64,000 bases of DNA from Piscinibacter sp. (GTDB lineage: Bacteria; Pseudomonadota; Gammaproteobacteria; Burkholderiales; Burkholderiaceae_C): the NCBI GenBank assembly GCA_017983795.1, contig JAGOAS010000018.1, positions 38,129 to 102,128 of the forward strand, written 5' to 3'. Under the pieces are notes generated by a model. The model ran no database searches. It had not been told where the DNA came from and was given only the letters and a program-made list of their open reading frames with translations. Below, piece by piece: positions 57,030 through 64,000 of the stretch (position 1 is its first letter; each line of letters opens with the position of its first letter). Position numbers and translations under genes: made by a program.

Positions 57030-58618
57030 TGGCCGGCGCCTTTCTCGAGTTCGCGCAGCTTGAAGCGCTGGATCTTGCCGGTGGCCGTCTTGGGCAGGTC
57101 GGCCACGAAGGCGATCTGGCGCGGGTATTTGTAGGGCGCGAGCTTGTCCTTGACGAAGGCCTTCAGCTCCGCGTCCGTCGCCTCGGCGCCGGCCTTCAAG
57201 ACCACGAAGGCCTTGGTCTTGGTCAGCCCTTCCGCATCCGGCACGCCGATCACCGCCGCTTCCAGCACCGCCGGGTGCTGCACCAGCGTCGCCTCCACCT
57301 CGAAGGGCGAGACGTAGATGCCGCTGACCTTGAGCATGTCGTCGCTGCGGCCGCCGTAGGTGTAGCTGCCGTCGGCGTTGCGGATGTACTTGTCGCCGCT
57401 CTTGGTCCAGCCGCCCTGGAAGGTGTCGCGCGTCTTCTGGCGGTTGCCCCAGTACATCATCGCGGCGCTCGGGCCGTGGATGTAGAGGTCGCCCGGTTCG
57501 CCGTCGGGCACCGGCTGGCCCTCGTCGCCGCGCAGCTCGATGCGGTAGCCCGGCACCGGCCAGCCGGTGCTGCCGTAGCGCACACGGTCCGGGCGGTTGC
57601 TGATGAAGATGTGCAGCATCTCGGTGGAGCCGATGCCGTCGACGATGTCGACGCCGAAATGGGCCTTGAAGCGCTCGCCGATCTCGGCCGGCAGCGCTTC
57701 GCCGGCCGAGGAGACGAGGCGCAGCGCGACCTCGTTCTTCTTCGGCAGGTTGGGCGACGCAAGCATGCCGGCGAAGCCGGTCGGGGCGCCGTAGAACACG
57801 GTGGGCTTGGTTCCGGCAACGCCACCGGTCCAGCGATTGAAGGTGGCGTCCGGCGTCGGGCGCTCGGCCATCAACAGCGTCGTCGCGCCCACGCTCATCG
57901 GGAAGGTCAGCGCGTTGCCCAGGCCGTAGGCGAAGAAGAGCTTGGCAGCGGAGAAGCAGACGTCGCGCTCGGTCAGGCCGAGGATGGCCTTGCCGTAGAG
58001 CTCGGCCGTCCAGTACGGATTGGCGTGCGAGTGCACCGTGCCCTTGGGGCGGCCGGTGGAGCCCGAGGAGTAGAGCCAGAAGCCGGGGTCGTCGGCTCCC
58101 GTGGCGGCGGGTTTGGCCATCGGCGTCTGCGCGGCGAGAAAGGCCTCGAACTCGACTTCGGCCGGGTGCAGCGGCGCCACCGCGCGCGAGACGATCACCT
58201 TCTGCACCTCGTGGTCGGACTTGATCAGCGCGGCGGTCAGCGCCGGCAGCAGCGCGCCCGACACCAGCACCGCCTGGGCACGGCTGTGCTCGAGCATGTA
58301 GGCATAGTCGTCGGCGGTGAGCAGGGTGTTCACCGCCACCGGCACCACGCCGGCGTACATCGCGCCGAGGAAGCTCACCGGCCAGTCGTTGCCGTCCTGC
58401 ATCAGCAGCAGCACACGCTCCTCGCGCTTGAGGCCGAGCGCGCGCAGGCCGGCGGCGAGGCGCTTCACGCGGTCGGCCAGTTCGCCGTAGCTCAGCGTGC
58501 CGGCGTCGTCGATGAAGGCGGCCTTGTCGGCACGCGCCGCGTTCACGCCCAGCAGGTGCTGCGCGAAGTTGAAGAGGTCCGGCGGCGCGGCGACGGCGGG
58601 GGTGTCGATCTCGGTCAT
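57026..58618 (-). CDS. bclA: benzoate-CoA ligase
   Basis: The 530-residue acyl-adenylate enzyme has the AMP loop WLYSSGSTGRPKGTVHSH, VSSAGEALPAEI, YGGRSDDMLKVSGIYVSPFEVE and the C-terminal catalytic Lys in PKTATGKIQRF. Opener PDLFNFAQHLLGVNAARADKAAF is typical of benzoate-CoA ligases. It activates benzoate to benzoyl-CoA, the entry step of the box pathway. GAGGAG precedes the ATG at 58618. Confidence 0.94.
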   Translation of the reverse strand: MTEIDTPAVAAPPDLFNFAQHLLGVNAARADKAAFIDDAGTLSYGELADRVKRLAAGLRALGLKREERVLLLMQDGNDWPVSFLGAMYAGVVPVAVNTLLTADDYAYMLEHSRAQAVLVSGALLPALTAALIKSDHEVQKVIVSRAVAPLHPAEVEFEAFLAAQTPMAKPAATGADDPGFWLYSSGSTGRPKGTVHSHANPYWTAELYGKAILGLTERDVCFSAAKLFFAYGLGNALTFPMSVGATTLLMAERPTPDATFNRWTGGVAGTKPTVFYGAPTGFAGMLASPNLPKKNEVALRLVSSAGEALPAEIGERFKAHFGVDIVDGIGSTEMLHIFISNRPDRVRYGSTGWPVPGYRIELRGDEGQPVPDGEPGDLYIHGPSAAMMYWGNRQKTRDTFQGGWTKSGDKYIRNADGSYTYGGRSDDMLKVSGIYVSPFEVEATLVQHPAVLEAAVIGVPDAEGLTKTKAFVVLKAGAEATDAELKAFVKDKLAPYKYPRQIAFVADLPKTATGKIQRFKLRELEKGAGQ

Positions 58619-58635
58619 GCTCGTCTCCTCTTGCT

Positions 58636-60192
58636 TCAGACCAGCGGATCCAGCACCGCGGTGCTGGCCTGGATCGCGGCGCGGCGGTGGTAGAAGTTCA
58701 GCGCGCGCGCTCCGCCCAGTTCCTCGCCGCCACCGGCGCGGCCGGGGCCGCCGTGCAGCGATTGCGGCATCACGTTGCCGTGGCCGGTGTGCAGGGCGCC
58801 GACGTCCGGGCTGATCACGTGCACGCGGCCGTGCAGCGGTGCGAGTTCGATCGCGGCGTCGGCCAGTGCCTTGGGATCGCTGCCGTACAGCGAGGCCACC
58901 AGCGAGCCCTGGCCGCGTGCGATCAGCTGCTGCGCATGGGCGGCGTCGCGATAGGGCACGAGCGTCGCCACCGGCCCGAACACCTCGGTGTCGTGGATGC
59001 GATCGCTGGCGTCGCTGCCGGCGGCATTGCGCGTGCCCAGCAAGGTCGGGCCGACGCAGCAGGCGATCGCCGCATCGGCATCCACCGGCGCGTGCCTGGC
59101 GCCGTCGTGCAGCGTCTCGGCCTGGGCCTGCAGCCGGGCGAGGCCCTCGCGCACCGCGTTGAGCTGCGCGCGGCTCACCAGCGCGCCCATGCGCACCGCC
59201 TCGTTGCGCGGGTTGCCGACCGTGGTCTTGGCCAGCCGTGCGGAGATCGCCTCGGCGGCGGCCCCATAGAGCGCCTCGGGCACGAAGATGCGCCGGATCG
59301 CGGTGCACTTCTGGCCCGACTTCTGCGTCATCTCGCGTGCCACTTCCTTGGCGAGCAGCTCGAAGGCCTCGCTGCCCGGCGCATCGCCCTCGAGCAGCAG
59401 CGCGCTGTTGACGCTGTCGGCCTCGATGTTGACGCGCACCGAACGCTGCGTCACCGCGGCATGCGAGCGGATCAGCGCGGCGGTGTCGGCCGAGCCGGTG
59501 AAGGAGACCACGTCGAAGGGTTCCAGCGCATCCATCAGGCCGGCCGAGCTGCCGCACACCACCGACAGCGCGCCCGCCGGCAGCACGCCGGCCTCGACCA
59601 CGTCCTGCACCATGCGCTGCGTCAGCCAGGCGGTGGCGGTGGCGGGCTTCACCACCACCGGCACGCCGGAGAGCAGCGCCGGCGCGGCCTTCTCCCACAG
59701 GCCCCAGCTCGGGAAGTTGAAGGCGTTGATGAAGAGCGCCAGGCCGCGCGTCGGCACCAGCACGTGGCGGCTCTGGAACAGCGGCTCCTTGGCGAGGCGC
59801 GCGGGTTCACCGTCGAGCAGGAAGCGGCGCTCGCCGAGGCCTTCGCCCAGCTTGGCGTAGGTCGAGAGCGTATAGATGCCGCCGTCGATGTCCACCGCCG
59901 AGTCGTTCTTCACCGTACCGCTGTTGGCGGTGGCGATGGCGTAATAGTCGTCGCGCTTGGCCTGCAGCACCTTCACGGCGGCGGCCAGCATCGCGGCGCG
60001 CTCGCGGTAGGTCATGGCGCGCAGCGCGGCGCCGCCGCTCTCGCGGGCGAAGGCGAAGCCGGCGCGCAGATCGAGGCCTGTCGCATCGACGCGCACGAGT
60101 TCATCGCCCAGCACCGGATCGAACAGCGCCGTGCCGGCGCCGCTGCCGGCGACCCAGCGGCCGCCGAGGTAGTTCTTCAGAAGATCGCTCAT
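58636..60192 (-). CDS. boxD: 3,4-dehydroadipyl-CoA semialdehyde dehydrogenase
   Basis: The 518-residue aldehyde dehydrogenase has catalytic Glu in VNIEADSVN and Cys in [11 protein letters not shown], with [11 protein letters not shown] for cofactor. Length and C-terminus ([19 protein letters not shown]) match BoxD/PaaN-type dehydrogenases. It oxidises the ring-opened semialdehyde formed by BoxC. It starts 8 bases after the DUF4863 gene and ends 17 bases before benzoate-CoA ligase. Confidence 0.92.
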   Translation of the reverse strand: MSDLLKNYLGGRWVAGSGAGTALFDPVLGDELVRVDATGLDLRAGFAFARESGGAALRAMTYRERAAMLAAAVKVLQAKRDDYYAIATANSGTVKNDSAVDIDGGIYTLSTYAKLGEGLGERRFLLDGEPARLAKEPLFQSRHVLVPTRGLALFINAFNFPSWGLWEKAAPALLSGVPVVVKPATATAWLTQRMVQDVVEAGVLPAGALSVVCGSSAGLMDALEPFDVVSFTGSADTAALIRSHAAVTQRSVRVNIEADSVNSALLLEGDAPGSEAFELLAKEVAREMTQKSGQKCTAIRRIFVPEALYGAAAEAISARLAKTTVGNPRNEAVRMGALVSRAQLNAVREGLARLQAQAETLHDGARHAPVDADAAIACCVGPTLLGTRNAAGSDASDRIHDTEVFGPVATLVPYRDAAHAQQLIARGQGSLVASLYGSDPKALADAAIELAPLHGRVHVISPDVGALHTGHGNVMPQSLHGGPGRAGGGEELGGARALNFYHRRAAIQASTAVLDPLV

Positions 60193-60200
60193 GCGCACGC

Positions 60201-60665
60201 TCACCGGGTGAATTCGATCGCGCCTTGCGGCAGCAGGTAGAGCACCAGGGCGCGGCCCCGGCTCACGGTGGGGCGGTGTGCGCTGCCGGGCGGCATCACC
60301 ACCCAGCCAGCCGAGCGGCCGTCGAACTGTGCCTCGCCTTCGATCGGCATCACGAGGTCGATTTCGCCGTTCGGGTGCACGTGGTGCGGCCCGGCGATGT
60401 CGGTCATGTCGACCACGTCGACCGAGAAGCCGTGCAGATCCTCGGCCGGCTTGAAGATGCGGCCGTACTTGATGCCGCCGCCTTCGCGATTGCACAGCCA
60501 GCCTTCGGCCACGCCGGCTTCGCAGCTCGCCTTGAGCGCGGCGTAGCTGGCGCTCGCAGCGCCGTGCTCGCGGTTCAGCCAGGCATCCAGATCGGCGGCT
60601 AGGGGCCGGCCGGCGATCTGCGCGGTCAGCGCGGCGATCTGTGCGCGGAACTTGTCGGGAGTCAT
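60201..60665 (-). CDS. DUF4863-family cupin-like protein of the box cluster
   Basis: The 154-residue protein starts at the ATG at 60665 behind AAAGGG. It has KYGRIFKPAEDLHGFSVDVV, GPHHVHPNGEIDLVMP (a cupin-type His cluster) and GWVVMPPGSAHRPTV. The family is a frequent neighbour of box genes; a role in handling a benzoyl-CoA pathway intermediate or by-product is inferred. First gene of the minus-strand operon, divergent from boxR. Confidence 0.88.
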   Translation of the reverse strand: MTPDKFRAQIAALTAQIAGRPLAADLDAWLNREHGAASASYAALKASCEAGVAEGWLCNREGGGIKYGRIFKPAEDLHGFSVDVVDMTDIAGPHHVHPNGEIDLVMPIEGEAQFDGRSAGWVVMPPGSAHRPTVSRGRALVLYLLPQGAIEFTR

Positions 60666-60713
60666 GCTGCGCCCTTTCGGAAGCCGCATCCGCCTTGCCT
60701 TGGCCCAGGGGAT

Positions 60714-60774
60714 GCAGTATTGTGCTTCAGGGCACTTTAGGGCGCACACCCAACCATGTCAAGCACTATATTGC
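60714..60774. promoter_or_regulatory. candidate BoxR sites between the divergent DUF4863 and boxR genes
   Basis: GCAGTATTGTGC (60714-60725) and GCACTATATTGC (60763-60774, overlapping the first codons of boxR) share GCASTATNNTGC with a third copy at the boxC promoter (61767). Between them is GTGC-N6-GCAC (60722-60735). This could give autoregulation and control of the DUF4863/boxD/bclA operon. Confidence 0.5.
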
Positions 60775-61706
60775 AAGCTCCGGGGAATCCCCAGGGCGAA
60801 GCCGAAGCGGCCGAGCCGGGCGAAGAAGCCAAGAACCCGTTCCTGGTGGCGCTCGGCGAGCGGGCCCGCGCCCTGCGCTCGCGCCGCGGCATGACGCGCA
60901 AGGCCCTGGCCCTGGCGGCCGACGTCTCCGAGCGCCACCTGGCCAACCTGGAATACGGCGTCGGCAACGCCTCCATTCTCGTGCTGCTCGACGTCGCCCG
61001 CGCGCTCCAGTGCACGCTGGCCGAGCTTCTGGGCGATGTGACCACGAGCTCACCGGAGTGGCTGATGCTGCGCGAGCTGCTCGAGAACCGCGACGAAGCC
61101 ACGCTGCACCGCGTGCGCGTGACGGTGGGCGAGATGCTGGGCACCGGCGGCGCCAACGCCAGCGGCGGGCGCCAACGCAGCCAGCAGGTGGCGTTGATCG
61201 GCCTGCGCGGGGCCGGCAAATCCACCCTGGGCGGCATGCTGGCCGAAGACCTGGGCTTCCCCTTCGTCGAACTGAGCCGCGAGATCGAGAAGTTCGCCGG
61301 CTGCAGCATCAGCGAGATTCAGGCGCTCTACGGCCAGAACGCCTACCGCCGCTACGAGCGCCGCGCGCTGGAAGAAGCGATCCAGATCTATCCCGAGGCG
61401 GTGATCGCCACGCCCGGCGGCATCGTCTCCGATCCGGCCAACTTCAACCTGCTGCTGCAGCACTGCACCACGGTCTGGCTGAAGGCCGACGCGGAAGATC
61501 ACATGAAGCGAGTGCTTGCTCAAGGTGACACCCGCCCGATGGCAGCGAGCCGCGAGGCCATGGACGATCTCAAGTCCATCCTGGCCGGGCGCGCCGCCTT
61601 CTATTCGAAGGCCGAGTTCCAGCTGAACACCAGCGCCCAGCCGCTGGAAGCCAGCTTCCAGGCGCTGCGCAAACTCGTCCGCGAGGCGCTGCAACTGCCC
61701 GCTTGA
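60756..61706 (+). CDS. boxR: BoxR-type benzoyl-CoA-responsive regulator (HTH plus shikimate-kinase-like domain)
   Basis: The 316-residue protein has an HTH_XRE domain (about 28-90; RKALALAADVSERHLANLEYGVGNASI) and a C-terminal shikimate-kinase-like domain with Walker A GLRGAGKST (149-157). This is the BzdR/BoxR architecture, in which the kinase-like half binds benzoyl-CoA and relieves repression. It is divergent from the DUF4863 operon and upstream of boxC. The ATG at 60756 overlaps a candidate operator. Confidence 0.93.
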   Translation: MSSTILQAPGNPQGEAEAAEPGEEAKNPFLVALGERARALRSRRGMTRKALALAADVSERHLANLEYGVGNASILVLLDVARALQCTLAELLGDVTTSSPEWLMLRELLENRDEATLHRVRVTVGEMLGTGGANASGGRQRSQQVALIGLRGAGKSTLGGMLAEDLGFPFVELSREIEKFAGCSISEIQALYGQNAYRRYERRALEEAIQIYPEAVIATPGGIVSDPANFNLLLQHCTTVWLKADAEDHMKRVLAQGDTRPMAASREAMDDLKSILAGRAAFYSKAEFQLNTSAQPLEASFQALRKLVREALQLPA

Positions 61707-61719
61707 ATCGGTCGAACCG

Positions 61720-61778
61720 GATGCATGCATGAAATTGCATCTTTTCCTTGACGCATCAAATTGCATGCACTATGCTGC
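61720..61778 (+). promoter_or_regulatory. boxC promoter with overlapping BoxR-like operator repeats
   Basis: TTGACG (61748-61753), a 17-base spacer and TATGCT (61771-61776) make a good sigma70 promoter. Two TGCATGCA copies (61722-61729 and 61762-61769) lie 40 bases apart, and ATSAAATTGCAT recurs at 61729-61740 and 61755-61766 (26-base period). GCACTATGCTGC covers the -10. A repressor on these sites would block RNA polymerase. Confidence 0.7.
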
Positions 61779-61811
61779 TCGTCATTCGATGGTTGAAAGA
61801 CGGAGACACCC

Positions 61812-63467
61812 ATGACCCCTGACCGCGTCGACTACCAGACCCAGCCCAGCGCCTACCGGCACTGGAAACTCAAGTTCGAAGGGCCGGTGGCGACGCTGGC
61901 CGCCGATTTCGACGAGAACGCCGGCCTGCGCCCCGGCTACAAGCTCAAGCTCAACAGCTACGACCTCGGCGTCGACATCGAGCTCAACGACGCCATCAAC
62001 CGCATCCGATTCGAGCACCCCGAGGTGCGCACGGTGGTGGTCACCAGCGCCAAGGATCGTGTGTTCTGCTCCGGCGCCAACATCTTCATGCTGGGCGTCT
62101 CCAGCCACGCCTGGAAGGTGAACTTCTGCAAGTTCACCAACGAGACGCGCAACGGCCTGGAAGACTCGTCGAAGAACAGCGGCCTGAAATTCCTCGCCGC
62201 GGTCAACGGCGCCTGCGCCGGCGGCGGCTACGAGCTGGCGCTGGCCTGCGACGAGATCGTGCTGGTCGACGACCGCAGCAGCGCGGTGAGCCTGCCCGAA
62301 GTGCCGCTGCTGGGCGTGCTGCCCGGCACCGGCGGCCTGACCCGCGTGACGGACAAGCGCAAGGTGCGCCACGACCTGGCCGACATCTTCTGCACGACGA
62401 ATGAAGGCGTGCGCGGCCAGAAGGCCAAGGACTGGCGCCTCGTCGACGACATCGCCAAGCCGGCGGTGTTTGCCGCCAAGGTGCAGGAGCGTGCGCTGGA
62501 ACTCGCCAAGGGCAGCGACCGCCCGGCCAATGGCAAGGGCGTGGCGCTGACGCCGCTGCAGCGCACGATCGAAGCGAATGCGCTGCGCTACCCGTTCGTC
62601 AACATCGAGATCGACCGCGCCAAGCGCACCGCCAGCTTCACGATCAAGGCGCCGAGCGGCGCGCAGCCGGGCGACGTCGCCGGCATCGAAGCCGCGGGCT
62701 CGAACTGGTATCCGCTGCAGCTGGCACGCCAGCTGGAAGACGCCATCCTCGAAATGCGCACCAACGAACTCGACATCGGCCTGTGGCTGATGAAGACCGA
62801 AGGCGACGCGGCCGCCGTGCTGGCGATGGACGCCACGCTCGCCGCGCACAAGAACCACTGGCTGGTGCGCGAGACGCTCGGCTACCTGCGCCGCACCTTC
62901 AGCCGCCTCGATCTTTCCTCGCGCAGCCTGTATGCGCTGATCGAGCCAGGCTCCTGCTTCGCCGGCAGCTTCCTCGAGCTGGCGCTGGCCTGCGACCGCA
63001 GCTACATGCTGATGCTGCCCGACGACGCGGCCAAGACGCCCAGGATCACGGTAGACGACACCAACTTCGGCTTCTTCCCGATGGTCACCGGCCAGAGCCG
63101 GCTGCAGCGCCGCTTCTACGAGGAAGCGCCGGCGTTGAACGCGGTGCGTGAGCAGGCCGGCAAGCCGCTCGATGCCGACGCGGCCTTCAAGCTCGGCCTC
63201 GTCACCAGCAACCCGGACGACATCGACTGGGCCGACGAGACGCGCATCGCCATCGAGGAGCGCGTTGCGATGAGCCCGGACGCACTCACCGGCATGGAAG
63301 CCAACCTGCGCTTCAACGGCCCCGAGAACATGTTCACGCGCGTATTCGGCCGCCTGACCGCATGGCAGAACTGGATCTTCCAGCGCCCCAACGCCGTCGG
63401 CGAGAAGGGCGCATTGAAGGTCTACGGAAAAGGCGACAAGGCGGCTTTCGACTGGAACCGGGTCTGA
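61812..63467 (+). CDS. boxC: benzoyl-CoA-dihydrodiol lyase BoxC
   Basis: The 551-residue protein has two enoyl-CoA-hydratase-like halves: VVTSAKDRVFCSGANIFMLG and NGACAGGGYELALACDEIVLVD in the first, GSCFAGSFLELALACDRSYML in the second. Opener YQTQPSAYRHWKLKFEGPVA is BoxC-specific. It cleaves the epoxidised, hydrated benzoyl-CoA ring to 3,4-dehydroadipyl-CoA semialdehyde and formate. It starts 34 bases after its -10 and is followed by boxB after 28 bases. Confidence 0.96.
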   Translation: MTPDRVDYQTQPSAYRHWKLKFEGPVATLAADFDENAGLRPGYKLKLNSYDLGVDIELNDAINRIRFEHPEVRTVVVTSAKDRVFCSGANIFMLGVSSHAWKVNFCKFTNETRNGLEDSSKNSGLKFLAAVNGACAGGGYELALACDEIVLVDDRSSAVSLPEVPLLGVLPGTGGLTRVTDKRKVRHDLADIFCTTNEGVRGQKAKDWRLVDDIAKPAVFAAKVQERALELAKGSDRPANGKGVALTPLQRTIEANALRYPFVNIEIDRAKRTASFTIKAPSGAQPGDVAGIEAAGSNWYPLQLARQLEDAILEMRTNELDIGLWLMKTEGDAAAVLAMDATLAAHKNHWLVRETLGYLRRTFSRLDLSSRSLYALIEPGSCFAGSFLELALACDRSYMLMLPDDAAKTPRITVDDTNFGFFPMVTGQSRLQRRFYEEAPALNAVREQAGKPLDADAAFKLGLVTSNPDDIDWADETRIAIEERVAMSPDALTGMEANLRFNGPENMFTRVFGRLTAWQNWIFQRPNAVGEKGALKVYGKGDKAAFDWNRV

Positions 63468-63495
63468 ACCCAACGAACCTCGAGGACGAGACAAC

Positions 63496-64000
<505 letters not shown>

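Overview
The window is very GC-rich DNA that looks like a betaproteobacterial chromosome, most likely Burkholderiales (a Rubrivivax/Leptothrix/Comamonadaceae-type genome). The basis is the mix of genes: an aerobic benzoyl-CoA (box) cluster with BoxR, Bug-type solute-binding proteins, the radA-alr-lplT neighbourhood, a small-cytochrome (SHP/diheme) cluster, YheT, PurU, and dispersed Comamonadaceae-style intergenic repeats. Genes are densely packed. No gene-free stretch exceeds about 300 bases; the longest is 44391-44646, where I see nothing coherent. I found no rRNA, CRISPR array, insertion sequence or prophage. One tRNA (Arg-CCG) is present. Genus assignment is inference.

Layout. 1-255: start of a NitT/TauT-type solute-binding protein, cut by the window edge. 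355-3447: trypsin-like serine protease, FHA-domain membrane protein and SDR dehydrogenase in overlapping order. 3521-4156: lectin-like lipoprotein. 4170-11086 (minus strand): an unusual three-gene block made of a SLOG-like nucleotide-sensing protein, an 1863-residue protein with two alpha/beta-hydrolase domains and a CHAT caspase-like protease, and an M15 peptidase. This block is the best candidate for an undescribed system. 11136-14967: class IV aminotransferase, cytochrome P460-like lipoprotein, RlpA, two exported proteins. 15116-17266: ahpC-ahpF behind a candidate OxyR site. 17340-17414: tRNA-Arg. 17537-20313: PhnD-like binding protein coupled to a histidine kinase. 20401-31014: housekeeping genes including cytochrome c5, yheT, purU, a heptosyltransferase, ilvE, radA, pal-like, arfB and alr. 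31073-37015: lplT, SGNH hydrolase, EamA transporter, a double-receiver regulator, glutathione peroxidase and an aromatic aminotransferase. 37046-38257: an apparently N-truncated YhcG-type nuclease and a small membrane protein. 38321-41767: SHP cytochrome, diheme cytochrome and cytochrome b, followed by an OmpR/HK pair. 41878-44390: glyoxalase-fold protein and ergothioneine genes egtD and egtB.

44647-50876 is a catabolic unit: a divergent GntR/UTRA repressor with a repeated operator, then a fumarase/aspartase-superfamily lyase, a dicarboxylate symporter, a Bug protein and a class I fumarase. This suggests uptake of an unknown C4-dicarboxylate derivative, cleavage to fumarate, and hydration to malate.

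51682-64000 is the aerobic benzoyl-CoA pathway: a LivFGMH-type ABC transporter with its binding protein, an alpha/beta hydrolase, benzoate-CoA ligase, the semialdehyde dehydrogenase BoxD and a DUF4863-type cupin-like protein on the minus strand. BoxR, BoxC and the start of BoxB lie divergently on the plus strand. Shared 12-bp motifs sit at both promoters.
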